Shown here one piece after another: positions 18,160 through 27,126 of a stretch of 64,000 nucleotides of DNA. The notes under the pieces are model-generated. The model had not been told where the DNA came from and made no database searches. It worked only from the letters and a program-made list of their open reading frames with translations. The stretch lies in assembly GCA_016708125.1 (NCBI GenBank), contig JADJGF010000001.1, positions 2,316,001 to 2,380,000 of the forward strand. Reading direction: 5' to 3'. A program made the position numbers and the translations under genes. This stretch comes from Ignavibacteriota bacterium. GTDB lineage: Bacteria; Bacteroidota; Ignavibacteria; Ignavibacteriales; Melioribacteraceae. Positions within the stretch are counted from its first letter, which is position 1, and each line of letters begins with the position of its first letter.

Positions 18160-18828
18160 ATGAAACGAATAATTTTTATCCTTTTAATTTTTTCTGCGCT
18201 GGTTTATTCACAGCCGAGATCATATTTTTCAAAACAAAATTTGTCAAAATCATCAACAATAAAATTAGGAAATTTCGGTCCATCGGCAACAGAATCCGGA
18301 TTTATTATTGGTTACGAAAGTGGAAAATATATTGATAGAAATTTTGATATCGGCTGGAGTGTTGACTGGTTTAACAAAAATTATGTAGATCAAATTTTGG
18401 TTGAAGAATTTAATGATTATTATGGGTTCTTTGAATCTGAATTGAATGAAGTTCGCGCAAAAACTAATCTTCACAGTATTCCGGTATTATTTAATATGAC
18501 CGCAAAATTTCAAATCAACCAAAGATTATCATCATTTGTAACCGGTGGAGTTGGAGTTGAAGCGTTATTAATATTTTATAGAAATTATCAAAATACAAAT
18601 GAAAATGAATTTGAAGGCGCGTTTGATTTTAACTGGAGATTAGGTTTCGGCGTTGCTTATCAATTAGGAAGACATTCGGATTTTGTTGCAGAAATTACAT
18701 ATCATTCTTCTCATCCAAGCTGGACATATGAAATTAATGATCCAATGATTGGACGAAAGAAAATTTTAGAAAGAGAATTTGATATGAGCGGATTGATGGC
18801 GAGAATTGGATTTAAATTTTATTATTAA
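18160..18828 (+). CDS. Outer-membrane beta-barrel protein, function unknown
   Basis: The 222-residue product has a signal peptide (MKRIIFILLIFSALVYSQ). Alternating strands follow, ending in an aromatic terminal strand (LMARIGFKFYY), the layout of an 8-10 strand OmpA/OmpW-like barrel. The start follows GAGG at good spacing. It stands alone between the DsrE gene and a repeat-rich spacer. I cannot name its substrate. Confidence 0.7.
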   Translation: MKRIIFILLIFSALVYSQPRSYFSKQNLSKSSTIKLGNFGPSATESGFIIGYESGKYIDRNFDIGWSVDWFNKNYVDQILVEEFNDYYGFFESELNEVRAKTNLHSIPVLFNMTAKFQINQRLSSFVTGGVGVEALLIFYRNYQNTNENEFEGAFDFNWRLGFGVAYQLGRHSDFVAEITYHSSHPSWTYEINDPMIGRKKILEREFDMSGLMARIGFKFYY

Positions 18829-19050
18829 AATTCTTACAACAGTTCAAATAAAAATTTAATTGTGCGCCGGACTTGTTCCGGCATCTATTAGTTTTTAAGA
18901 TTACGGTATTTCATCAAAAATATATGGAAACCGAAATGACAGAAAATCATATATTTATTCTTGGGGTTTTAAAATCTTCCAAAGGTTTCAGAATTTGAAA
19001 TTTAAATATGCCATCTTTTCAAAAAATGTATATATATTAATTTGAAGTTC

Positions 19051-19136
19051 GTCATTTCGACAACGACAATTTTTATCAGAAAATAAAACTCATAAATTTA
19101 ATAAGAGATCTCTCACTAAGAAACGTTCGAGATGAC
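19051..19136. repeat. Dispersed palindromic repeat, copy 1
   Basis: Inverted ends GTCATTTCGA (19051-19060) and TCGAGATGAC (19127-19136) match with one difference. The ends are the same as those of the in-gene element at 4093 and of copies near 22.5 kb. Confidence 0.7.
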
Positions 19137-19151
19137 AAAGAAAAGCGAGAT

Positions 19152-19194
19152 GTCATTTCGAATCCAATGTTTTTTATTGGGTGAGAAATCTCAC
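19152..19194. repeat. Dispersed palindromic repeat, copy 2
   Basis: GTCATTTCGA (19152-19161) is followed by hairpin CCAAT-N7-ATTGG (19164-19180) and then the palindrome GTGAGA-AA-TCTCAC (19181-19194). The copy at 22525 has CCGAT-N7-ATCGG in the same place, a paired change that keeps the stem. A degenerate further copy starts near 19219. Confidence 0.75.
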
Positions 19195-19262
19195 AATTAT
19201 AAAGAATGAGATTCTCATGTCGTTCCGATAAATAGTGAATACTCAGAATGAGGTTTAAATTA

Positions 19263-19293
19263 AAGATGCCATCTTTTAGAAAGATAGCATCTT
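19263..19293. terminator. Bidirectional hairpin before sppA 3' end
   Basis: AAGATGCCATCTTT (19263-19276) and AAAGATAGCATCTT (19280-19293) pair at 13 of 14 positions around a three-base loop. T-rich sequence lies on both sides. It is 17 bases past the sppA stop and probably ends that leftward transcript. Confidence 0.7.
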
Positions 19294-19309
19294 CTTAAAA
19301 GAAATGATT

Positions 19310-21079
19310 TTATCGAATTTCAAATTCAAACGGTAACCTTGTTTGAATTCCGGTGTACTTCAAAGCTTTTGATAATTTTTCAATTTGATTTAGTTGCTCA
19401 CCAAATAAATATTTATTAAAATCAATTCCAATTTTTGAAGAAAACATTTCCATAATTTTTTCAAAAGTTTCTTTCTGAGTTGGGTATTCAACAATTTTAT
19501 AATCTTTAATTCCGGCAGATTCTGCTGCAATTTTTAAAGCTAAATTTATTCCTCCAAGAGTATCAATCAAACCTATTTCTTTTGCGTTTATTCCGCTCCA
19601 AATTCTACCTTGTCCAATTGAATCAACTTGTGCAAAAGTCATTTTTCTTCCTTCTGCAACACGCGAAACAAAATCAACATAAATTTCTTCAATCTGGTTT
19701 TGAATATATTTTTTCTGAACTTCATTTAAAGGATTTGTAATTGTTGCCCAGCCGGAGTTTTCACTTGTGGAAACTTCATCAAATGTAATTCCTAATTTTT
19801 CATTAAAAAATTTCTGAGCATTTGGAATAATTCCGAAAACTCCAATTGAGCCGGTTAATGTTGTTGGTTCTGCAACTATTTTATTTGCGGCGCATGAAAT
19901 ATAATATCCGCCGGAAGCCGCTAAATCGCTCATCGAAACAATAATTGGTTTTTCACTTTTAATTAATTTTATTTTTCTCCAAATTAAATCCGAGGTTAAT
20001 GCTGAACCACCGGGAGAATTTACGCGCATTACAATTGCCTTAACTCTATTGTTTTCATTTGCTTTGTCTAGTGATTTTACAATATTTTCCTTACCGATTG
20101 TACCTTCATCACCATCACCATTTGTAATTTCACCGTTTGCATAAATTACGGCAATTCTATTATTGCTCGAACCATTTTGTACATTTTCTGATTTAAAATA
20201 TTTTTTAAACGAAATTTTTTCTGCCTCATCTTCAGTTGAACCATTCACCAATTTTGCGAGAATAGAATCAACTTCATCTTCGTATTTCAAATTTGTGATT
20301 AGTCCGTATTTATGGGCATCTTCGGCGGAATTTATTTTTAATCCAGAAGAAATATTTTTTAATTCTTGTGATGAAATTTTTGTATTCGAAGAAATTTCAG
20401 AAATAATTTTATCATAAATTGAATTTAAAAATTTATTTAATTGTACTTTGTTATCTTCACTCATTTTTTCAAGTCGGAATGGTTCAGTTGCACTTTTGTA
20501 TTTTCCATGCTGAAATATTTGAGCTTCAATATCAAGTTTCTCAAGAGTTTTTTTGAAAAATGTAAGTTCAATTCCGAATCCGTCAAATTCCATATTTCCG
20601 GTGGGAGTTAAATAAATGCTATCCGCAACGCTTGCCAAATAATATGAAGCCTCGCTGATTGTATTTCCGTGAGCAATTATTATTTTTTTAGAATTCTTAA
20701 ATTCCAACAATGAATTTCTGATTTCCGTTAGTTTAGAAATTCCCGGAGAAACGAAATTATCTAAGTCTAAATAAATTCCTTTTATTTTTGAATCATCTTT
20801 TGCTGAAGCAATACTTTTTAATAAATCGTTTAATCCAATTACTTTTTCAAAAGAGGGAATTGTACCGAAACTAAAATTTGGTTCTTTCGAAGATCTTTCT
20901 TGCAATTCAAAATCTAATTTAATTTCCATCAAAGAATTACTTTTAACGGTAACGGTTTCTTCGGTATCAATAGTAGAAATTATTGCAAATGTGAAAATGA
21001 AAAAAAATATACCCAAAATAAAAAGTGAAATAAAAAATCCAAGTATAGCGGCAAATGTAAATTTGAAAAACTGTTTCAT
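19310..21079 (-). CDS. sppA: Signal peptide peptidase SppA, long (67K) type
   Basis: The 589-residue protein has an N-terminal membrane helix (residues 8-32) and two tandem S49 protease-like domains, the length of the two-domain form. The catalytic lysine lies in the N-terminal domain (HGKYKSATEPF, near residue 193). The serine is in the C-terminal domain (SDLAASGGYYIS, near residue 385), preceded by VNSPGGSAL. SppA degrades cleaved signal peptides in the inner membrane, relevant here given the many exported proteins. It is transcribed alone and divergent from the ATP-grasp gene. Confidence 0.93.
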   Translation of the reverse strand: MKQFFKFTFAAILGFFISLFILGIFFFIFTFAIISTIDTEETVTVKSNSLMEIKLDFELQERSSKEPNFSFGTIPSFEKVIGLNDLLKSIASAKDDSKIKGIYLDLDNFVSPGISKLTEIRNSLLEFKNSKKIIIAHGNTISEASYYLASVADSIYLTPTGNMEFDGFGIELTFFKKTLEKLDIEAQIFQHGKYKSATEPFRLEKMSEDNKVQLNKFLNSIYDKIISEISSNTKISSQELKNISSGLKINSAEDAHKYGLITNLKYEDEVDSILAKLVNGSTEDEAEKISFKKYFKSENVQNGSSNNRIAVIYANGEITNGDGDEGTIGKENIVKSLDKANENNRVKAIVMRVNSPGGSALTSDLIWRKIKLIKSEKPIIVSMSDLAASGGYYISCAANKIVAEPTTLTGSIGVFGIIPNAQKFFNEKLGITFDEVSTSENSGWATITNPLNEVQKKYIQNQIEEIYVDFVSRVAEGRKMTFAQVDSIGQGRIWSGINAKEIGLIDTLGGINLALKIAAESAGIKDYKIVEYPTQKETFEKIMEMFSSKIGIDFNKYLFGEQLNQIEKLSKALKYTGIQTRLPFEFEIR

Positions 21080-21221
21080 ATGTTCCCCAATTCAAAATTT
21101 AATTTTACAAAAGTAAATTTATGCAACTTTAAACCATTCTACAATTTTGCTTTTAAGAACAATTAATATTGAATTAAAAAAAATAATTACGCATTTTAGA
21201 AAAAACTCACACGAGGCATTA

Positions 21222-22433
21222 ATGAAAACTGAAAATCCACTAACGGTTTTGTGTTTAGCAAGTTATGAGAAAGGATTCGATTTTTTAATTCAATGTAAAA
21301 AAATTGGGAACAGAGTTTTATTAATTACATCGCAAAGTTTAATTGATGCAAATTGGCCAAGAGATTTTATTGATGAAATATTTTTTATTCCGGATAATAA
21401 GAATGAATGGAATATGGAAAATGTTACAAAGAGTATCAGCTATTTAGCAAGAACCGAAAAAATTGATAGAATAATTGCGCTTGATGATTTTGATGTTGAG
21501 AAAGCCGCAAAGTTAAGAGAGCATTTAAGAATTGGAGGAATGGGCGAAACAACTGCTCGTTATTTCAGAGATAAATTAGCAATGCGAAAAAAAGCTGAAG
21601 AAGATAAAATTTCAATCCCGAATTTTGTTCATGTTTTAAATCATAATGAAATAAATAATTTCCTTGATTCAAATCAACCGCCGTATATTCTTAAACCCCG
21701 CTCGCAAGCTGGCGCAATTGGATTAAAAAAATTATATTCAAAAGAAGAAGCTTGGGAAACCATAAATAATTTGGGCGATGAACAATCTTATTATTTACTG
21801 GAGCAATTTATTGAAGGAAATATTTATCACGTTGATTCAATAATTTTTAATTATAAAATTCAATATGCTTTAACGCATGAATATGCTTTGCCGCCTTTTG
21901 AAGTTGCTCATGAAGGAAGAGTTTTTTGTTCACGCACAGTAAAGTTTGGAAGCAAAGATGAAAAATCTTTGTTGAAGTTAAATAAGCAGGTAATAAAATC
22001 ACTTGGATTGAAGAAGGGAATTTCTCACAGTGAATACATAAAATCGAAAGATGGGAAATTTTATTTTTTAGAAACTTCCGCAAGAGTCGGCGGTGCAAAT
22101 ATTGCAAATTTGATTGAAGAATCTTCGGGAATTAATTATTGGAAGGAATGGGCAATTATTGAAAATTTAAATGATAATGTAGAGTATAAATTACCAATTC
22201 CCCAAAAGGAATATGCGGCAATTTTTATTTCATTAGCGAAACAAGAATTTCCCGATACAAATTCTTTCAACGATAAAGAAGTAGTTTGGCGATTGAATAA
22301 AAAATATCATGCGGGATTAGTAATTGCTTCTGAAAATTATGATAGAATTACGGAATTAATAAATGATTATACAAAAAGATTTTACGAAGATTTTTTTGCA
22401 TATCAGCCAATAAAGGAGAAAGCTTCTAATTAA
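21222..22433 (+). CDS. ATP-grasp superfamily ligase
   Basis: I chose ATG 21222 because GAGG lies six bases upstream. An in-frame TTG at 21147 lacks a site. The 403-residue product has a preATP-grasp Rossmann-like region (LTVLCLASYEKGFDFL) and an ATP-grasp core with ILKPRSQAGAIG, LLEQFIEGNIYHVDS and the metal-binding FLETSARVGGANIANLIE. Such enzymes form an acyl-phosphate and ligate it to an amine or thiol. The substrate is not evident and no biosynthetic partners are adjacent. Confidence 0.85.
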   Translation: MKTENPLTVLCLASYEKGFDFLIQCKKIGNRVLLITSQSLIDANWPRDFIDEIFFIPDNKNEWNMENVTKSISYLARTEKIDRIIALDDFDVEKAAKLREHLRIGGMGETTARYFRDKLAMRKKAEEDKISIPNFVHVLNHNEINNFLDSNQPPYILKPRSQAGAIGLKKLYSKEEAWETINNLGDEQSYYLLEQFIEGNIYHVDSIIFNYKIQYALTHEYALPPFEVAHEGRVFCSRTVKFGSKDEKSLLKLNKQVIKSLGLKKGISHSEYIKSKDGKFYFLETSARVGGANIANLIEESSGINYWKEWAIIENLNDNVEYKLPIPQKEYAAIFISLAKQEFPDTNSFNDKEVVWRLNKKYHAGLVIASENYDRITELINDYTKRFYEDFFAYQPIKEKASN

Positions 22434-22613
22434 TATGTAAAATATTAGAATGACAAAGAAAAAATGAGATGTCTCATCAAAAAACGATTCGACATGACAG
22501 ACTTTAGCAATTGTCATTTCGATTCCGATGTTTTTTATCGGGAGAGAAATCTCTTAAATAAAATAACAAAAACCTCAAACTGAGTGACTTCAGTTAATTG
22601 TTTATTGATAAAT
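22434..22613. repeat. Dispersed palindromic repeats between convergent genes
   Basis: The spacer carries TGACAAAG and CGACATGACAG fragments. It also has a fuller copy: TGTCATTTCGA (22512-22522), hairpin CCGAT-N7-ATCGG (22525-22541) and GAGA-AA-TCTC (about 22543-22552). These match copy 2 near 19.16 kb with compensating changes. No gene is seen. Confidence 0.7.
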
Positions 22614-23060
22614 TTAGTTGGAGATTTCTTTAAGTTTTTTCTTAAGAATAATTAGGATGGAATTTAGTTTTACATCATTAGGAATTAATTGCAGAGCTTT
22701 TTCAAAATACTCAATTGAATTATGAATATCGCAGTAGAGCCAAAGTATTCCAAGAGTTTCTAAAATTGTTATACTTTCGGTTCCATATTTACTTTTTACT
22801 TCAAGATTGTTGACTAATTCGGCACAAGGGCAATCATCTTTAGCTGGATCTGTATTTACAATACAATCAATATTTTCACTTATAAAATCTGCAAACAACT
22901 CAAAAGCTTTTGAAAATTTACCAATTTGAGTTAATGAAATAATCAATTTCTTTTTTGCATTCAAGTTTTTGGGTTCATCCTTTAAAACATTTTGAAAGGC
23001 ATCTGCAGCACCCAAATAATTTCTTGCCATAAAATATTGATTGCCTAACATTTCATTCAT
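22614..23060 (-). CDS. TPR-repeat protein
   Basis: The 148-residue product has TPR-like helices at residues 5-70 (YFMARNYLGAADAFQNVLKDEPKNL) and near the C-terminus (IEYFEKALQLIPNDVKLN). Between them is a cysteine motif DCPCAELV. No signal peptide is seen, so it is probably cytoplasmic. It lies downstream of the rhodanese lipoprotein on the same strand, separated by a perfect hairpin, and may be expressed at reduced level from that operon. Partner unknown. Confidence 0.7.
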   Translation of the reverse strand: MNEMLGNQYFMARNYLGAADAFQNVLKDEPKNLNAKKKLIISLTQIGKFSKAFELFADFISENIDCIVNTDPAKDDCPCAELVNNLEVKSKYGTESITILETLGILWLYCDIHNSIEYFEKALQLIPNDVKLNSILIILKKKLKEISN

Positions 23061-23080
23061 TTTATAATACCGGTTTTATA

Positions 23081-23110
23081 ATTTTGAGCCTCAAAGTAGA
23101 GGCTCAAAAT
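23081..23110 (-). terminator. Perfect 12-bp hairpin after rhodanese gene
   Basis: ATTTTGAGCCTC (23081-23092) and GAGGCTCAAAAT (23099-23110) pair perfectly around a six-base loop, 14 bases past the rhodanese stop. No clean T tract follows, so it could be a leaky terminator or an mRNA-stabilising hairpin before the TPR gene. Confidence 0.6.
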
Positions 23111-23123
23111 TAGAATATAAATT

Positions 23124-24116
23124 TTATTGAACTAATTCATAATTATGAACATGTGCTGCCGCATCAAATTTTGTACCTGGCATTGTATCATGAGCCAATG
23201 CGTTCATACCATATAATAAAGTTTTTGCATCATAACCTAAAACTTTTAAGTATGTTGCAACAAATGCTGATGTTGTTCCAGTATAGCAATATACAACAAC
23301 CGGTTTATTTGTCGGTAAAGTTTTTAAATTAGCAGCAAGTTTAAAATCTGCTTTTGGTGTATATTGAACTGCTCCTGGAATATGTCCCCAGTTATAATCT
23401 GTTTCTGACCAGTAATTAGCAATATAATATCCTGAAAGATTTGCAAATACCGAAGCATTTGAAACTTTAATATCACCAAAAGGATCAGCGGTTGATAACA
23501 TCTCAGTAATTCTTGCTCTTAATATTTCTTCACCTGTAGTTTTACCTGTGCTTAGAACTGGTAAATCTCCGGCAGCATTTTTTACTGCTGCGGTTGTGCT
23601 TAATTCAGCAGCTTTTCCATTACTAATTGCACCTTTCCAACCACCAGCAGTAGCGTCGTTCCAACTGCACATTCCTAAGAAAAGATCAAAAGTATTTGAG
23701 TAGCCGAGTAAACGTAAAAGAGCTGTTGCATAACCAGCGGTTTGTCCGGAATAACAAGCAATTACAACTGTTGTTTTGCTTGCAAGATTATTTGATTCAT
23801 AATGTGTAACAATATCTTTTAATGCAACGTTTACAGCACCTTTAATATGACCAGCAGCATAATCTGTTGCTGATCTAATATCAATTACATACATTGTAGC
23901 ATCATTAGCTAGAATAGCTGCATTAACCTCTTCGGCTTTTTTTGTTACTGGTGCTAAAGTATTTGTAAAATCACCCATATCATCTTCAAGATATTTTACA
24001 AGAACTTCAGATTCATTAACTACAACAGGATCTTCATCATCTTCGCTGCATCCAGTGTTAATAAATAAAATTGGTATGATTAACAACAAGTAAAACAATT
24101 TTCTTAATTCGTTCAT
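23124..24116 (-). CDS. Lipoprotein with two rhodanese domains
   Basis: The 330-residue product has a lipoprotein signal (lipobox INTGC, cysteine near residue 23) and two rhodanese-like domains. Active-site loops are ACYSGQTAG in the first and YCYTGTTSA in the second, so both catalytic cysteines are kept. Rhodaneses transfer sulphane sulphur, and exported ones may handle thiosulphate, polysulphide or oxyanions. The gene starts 38 bases after the 10/11-haem cytochrome, so sulphur chemistry and electron transfer are probably linked. Rhodanese-like lipoproteins are also, as I recall, part of some extracellular-conduit operons in Geobacter. Confidence 0.88.
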   Translation of the reverse strand: MNELRKLFYLLLIIPILFINTGCSEDDEDPVVVNESEVLVKYLEDDMGDFTNTLAPVTKKAEEVNAAILANDATMYVIDIRSATDYAAGHIKGAVNVALKDIVTHYESNNLASKTTVVIACYSGQTAGYATALLRLLGYSNTFDLFLGMCSWNDATAGGWKGAISNGKAAELSTTAAVKNAAGDLPVLSTGKTTGEEILRARITEMLSTADPFGDIKVSNASVFANLSGYYIANYWSETDYNWGHIPGAVQYTPKADFKLAANLKTLPTNKPVVVYCYTGTTSAFVATYLKVLGYDAKTLLYGMNALAHDTMPGTKFDAAAHVHNYELVQ

Positions 24117-24154
24117 TTTTTCTCCTTTATAACTATTGAGTTGATTAGTTTATT

Positions 24155-25576
24155 TTAATTTACATCCCACCACGAAGGGAGTTTTCCATCTACAGTATAT
24201 TGACCAGTTGCTGATTTTTCCCAAGATTCAATTAAATCTGATTCAAATAAATAATATTGTTTGTTTTTAATATTTCCCTCAGCATCTTTGAAAATATGGC
24301 ATGCTTGCGAACATAGAGGTTGAGCTACATTTTCATCTAAAATAATTTTAGATGTATCTGTTCTTGCAGTCCATTTTAATATATTATGAGGTGTAGTATA
24401 TTTATAAGTCGGTCTTTCATCAAAATTAGTAAGTGTTGGAACTCCAAAATGATCCCAGCTATCCGGAGCCATTAATGATTGCCTTAATGTAGCCATTTTA
24501 TAAGGTTTGATATCCGGAATTGGATTCATACCAATTTTGAATTTAAGATGTGAAGGAACTCTTGCACCTTCGTCGGTTCCAACATGACAGCTTCCGCAAT
24601 TATTATAATCTTGCGAGTGACAAGTTTGGCAATTAAAATCATCAAAATGCATACTGTGAAAATCATTTGCAGTTTCTAATCCTGAGTGGCAATCAACACA
24701 TTCCGGTTTTAGTTTATTTTTGTATCGTTGATCATAATAATTTCCGTCACCGTGAACTTCATCTTGTGTATGGCATCCCATGCAAGTAAATCCGGCTTTA
24801 GTTAAATGTACATCCGGAACAGTTCCAATTCCTTCGCCAAAATATGCATGTCCGCCACGACTAACATGGCATGTAGTACAATTGTTTCTCATATCCGGAG
24901 TTTTTGCAAATTTATGACCGTTAGATAAACCGCCGCCGCCGGCTGCTGGTCTTGTAACATGGCATTCAGCACAACTTCCATGACAGCTTTGGCAATTTGC
25001 TTTATATCCGTCTTTCAATTCTTGAGGTAATTGATCAAATTTATCTTGTCCGGTTCCCAATCCATAACGAATTGTAACCATACTTTTTTGTCCCCAGCCT
25101 TGTTCGTGTGTACTGTTGTGAGTACGTGCAACTATATCCGGGTGACATGATGCGCATTTTTCAGTTGCGGCTAAAGAAGGACTTGCAATAAAATCACCGG
25201 AATGCGCAATATCTTTAGCTGCTTTTAAATCTTTGCTTTCTGCATTTTCAACGCCGTTATGACAAGCAACGCAGCCAAGTTTTCCATGAACAGTATTTTT
25301 AAATTCTTCATAACCATCACCGCGTAAAACAACTCTATCATAAGGTTCATAATGTGGAGCTTCGCCACCGCAGCCATGTCCGCCCGTAGATGGTGGATCT
25401 GGAGAGTAAACTTCTTTTAGTAAATCATAATCGGTATGACAGCCTTCGCAGCTATTTTTTGCCAATTCACCGTTTACCCCGGGAGTAATTGTCAATTCCT
25501 TTTCATCATCATTACAACTTGTAATAATTAAAACAAAGGATATCAGAATAAATAAGTGTTTTGTAAATTCCTTCAT
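24155..25576 (-). CDS. Multihaem lipoprotein cytochrome c (10 CxxCH plus one CX3CH)
   Basis: The 473-residue product has a lipobox (IITSC) and ten CxxCH motifs in order: CEGCH, CVACH, CASCH, CQSCH, CAECH, CTTCH, CMGCH, CVDCH, CQTCH and CGSCH. Near the C-terminus an unusual CSQACH (CX3CH) follows. It should be anchored in a membrane facing the periplasm or the surface. It is the first gene of an operon with the rhodanese lipoprotein and possibly the TPR gene. A near-consensus sigma-54 promoter precedes it and AAGGA sits six bases before ATG. The arrangement recalls multihaem oxidoreductases of sulphur or nitrogen compounds, but no specific family is certain. Confidence 0.88.
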   Translation of the reverse strand: MKEFTKHLFILISFVLIITSCNDDEKELTITPGVNGELAKNSCEGCHTDYDLLKEVYSPDPPSTGGHGCGGEAPHYEPYDRVVLRGDGYEEFKNTVHGKLGCVACHNGVENAESKDLKAAKDIAHSGDFIASPSLAATEKCASCHPDIVARTHNSTHEQGWGQKSMVTIRYGLGTGQDKFDQLPQELKDGYKANCQSCHGSCAECHVTRPAAGGGGLSNGHKFAKTPDMRNNCTTCHVSRGGHAYFGEGIGTVPDVHLTKAGFTCMGCHTQDEVHGDGNYYDQRYKNKLKPECVDCHSGLETANDFHSMHFDDFNCQTCHSQDYNNCGSCHVGTDEGARVPSHLKFKIGMNPIPDIKPYKMATLRQSLMAPDSWDHFGVPTLTNFDERPTYKYTTPHNILKWTARTDTSKIILDENVAQPLCSQACHIFKDAEGNIKNKQYYLFESDLIESWEKSATGQYTVDGKLPSWWDVN

Positions 25577-25609
25577 TTTTTTCCTTTTAATTTAAATTCG
25601 ATATGTAAG

Positions 25610-25625
25610 TGCAAATAAAATGCCA
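25610..25625 (-). promoter_or_regulatory. Sigma-54 promoter of the multihaem/rhodanese operon
   Basis: Minus-strand TGGCATTTTATTTGCA matches the sigma-54 consensus: GG at 25623-25624, ten bases, then GC at 25611-25612. The start site should fall near 25599, giving a 23-base leader before ATG 25576. The gene for a sigma-54 activator ends just upstream, at 25778. Confidence 0.85.
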
Positions 25626-25657
25626 AATAAAATGTATTAAAAGCGATGAATATCGTA

Positions 25658-25686
25658 TTATTGAAACGAACATTATGTTTCAATAA
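25658..25686. promoter_or_regulatory. Candidate enhancer site for the sigma-54 activator
   Basis: TTATTGAAAC (25658-25667) and GTTTCAATAA (25677-25686) are perfect 10-base inverted arms around nine bases, centred about 48 bases upstream of the -24 element. GAAAC/GTTTC half-sites recur at 25750 and before the activator gene itself. Confidence 0.7.
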
Positions 25687-25749
25687 TTCCGATACATTGT
25701 TTGTTTGATCTGTAATCTATTGTTAATAAATAAGTTATGAATTTTTGAA

Positions 25750-25761
25750 CGAAACGTTTCG
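25750..25761. promoter_or_regulatory. Second GAAAC/GTTTC palindrome upstream of the sigma-54 promoter
   Basis: CGAAACGTTTCG is a perfect 12-base palindrome about 130 bases upstream of the -24 element, sharing half-sites with the inverted repeat at 25658. It is a likely second activator site. Confidence 0.6.
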
Positions 25762-25777
25762 ATAAGTGAACATGGAA

Positions 25778-27118
25778 CTAATTCTCTTGATCAGCAATAC
25801 CAAATTGTTTCATTCTTCTCCAAAGAGTTGTTCTGCCAATTTTTAATTCTTTAGCAGCTTTTGTTTTACTCCAGTGATTTTTTTCCAAAATATCTAATAA
25901 TTGATGCTTTTCAAAAGAATCATCTTCATTCAGATATTTATTAAAATATTTCTTTTTTGAAATATTTCCTCTAACAACCGGAGGGAGTTTTGCGGCGGAA
26001 ATTATATTTGAATTATTAGTTCTTACAAACGAATACTCAATAACATTTTCAAGTTCTCTAATATTTCCTCGCCATTCAAAATTTGAAATTAATTCCAAAG
26101 CTTCATCATCAATATCCGTAATTTCCTTTTTATAAAGCAGCGAAAATTTTGTTAAAAAATGTTTTACAAGCGGAATTAGATCAACTAATCTTTCTTTTAA
26201 CGGCGGAACTTCAATGGGAATTACGTTTAATCTATAATATAAGTCTTCTCTAAATTTTCCGGTTTTTAGAGCTTCCTCAATATTTATATTTGTTGCCGCA
26301 ATAACTCTAACATCAACACGCCGCGTAATAGATTCTCCGACTCTTTCAAATGTTCCTTCTTGAAGAACTCGTAATAATTGAAGCTGCATTTGCAGCGGCA
26401 TTTCAGCAACTTCATCCAAAAAAATTGTACCGCCATCGGCAATTTCAAACCTTCCCGGTCGGTCTTTTACGGCATCGGTAAAAGCTCCTTTTACATGTCC
26501 GAAAAGTTCGCTTGCTAATAAATGTGGTGGGAAAACTGAGCAATTTATTTTAATAAAAACTTTGTCTTTTCTGCTGCTTGTCTGCTGTATTGCGTTTGCA
26601 ACCATCTCTTTTCCGGTACCGGATTCACCGTGAATAAAAACCGGCGCATCGGAATCTGAAATTTCCCTAATTAACTCAAAGATTTCTTGCATTGGTTTAC
26701 TTTTTCCAATTATTCCGTAGAAATTGCTATCCTTTGATAAATCTTGATTAATTCTTTCTATATCGGAAATTTCTCGAAAAGAAATTACGCCGCCGATTGG
26801 TTTTTCTTCTTCATTATGTAAAACTGCTGCGTTAAGTTTTATAGGAATTATATTCTGATTTACGGATTTTATTTTCGATTCAAAATCGTAAATGTTTTTT
26901 TTGGAATTTAGAACTAATGCAATTGGGCAATCCGTAAAACATACTTTGGATTTGAATACGTTTTTGCAGAATTGACCTAACACATTTTCTTTTTTGTGAC
27001 CGGTAATTCTTTCAGCGGCTTTGTTGAAGAAATTTATTCGGAAATTTTTATCAACTGTAAAAACGCCTTCGCCGAGACTGTCTAAAATATCATCATTTTT
27101 AATTTCGTAATCTGACAT
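25778..27118 (-). CDS. PAS-domain sigma-54-dependent activator
   Basis: The 446-residue protein has a PAS domain (residues 8-125) with cysteines C51, C60 and C64 in FCKNVFKSKVCFTDCP, suited to metal or redox sensing. A sigma-54 AAA+ domain follows (Walker A GESGTGKE 164-171, Walker B TIFLDEV), then a Fis-type helix-turn-helix (about 405-440). The sigma-54 contact loop reads GAFTDA (211-216), where most members have GAFTGA. It has no receiver domain, so it should sense directly. It lies upstream of, and in line with, the multihaem/rhodanese operon whose sigma-54 promoter it probably controls. A GTTTC/GAAAC palindrome before its own start suggests autoregulation. Confidence 0.9.
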   Translation of the reverse strand: MSDYEIKNDDILDSLGEGVFTVDKNFRINFFNKAAERITGHKKENVLGQFCKNVFKSKVCFTDCPIALVLNSKKNIYDFESKIKSVNQNIIPIKLNAAVLHNEEEKPIGGVISFREISDIERINQDLSKDSNFYGIIGKSKPMQEIFELIREISDSDAPVFIHGESGTGKEMVANAIQQTSSRKDKVFIKINCSVFPPHLLASELFGHVKGAFTDAVKDRPGRFEIADGGTIFLDEVAEMPLQMQLQLLRVLQEGTFERVGESITRRVDVRVIAATNINIEEALKTGKFREDLYYRLNVIPIEVPPLKERLVDLIPLVKHFLTKFSLLYKKEITDIDDEALELISNFEWRGNIRELENVIEYSFVRTNNSNIISAAKLPPVVRGNISKKKYFNKYLNEDDSFEKHQLLDILEKNHWSKTKAAKELKIGRTTLWRRMKQFGIADQEN

Positions 27119-27126
27119 AAATCAAA

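Larger units (their letters stand above)
18829..19309. other. Repeat-filled spacer between convergent genes
   Basis: No gene is visible. The stretch holds the GCCGGA/TCCGGC hairpin at 18866-18882 right after the barrel gene, two or three copies of the GTCATTTCGA palindromic repeat (annotated separately), and a bidirectional hairpin at 19263-19293. Confidence 0.7.

Noticed and set aside
18829..19309. CRISPR array in the repeat-rich spacer
   Set aside because: Repeats are palindromic, unequal in length and irregularly spaced, with no unique spacers and no cas genes.
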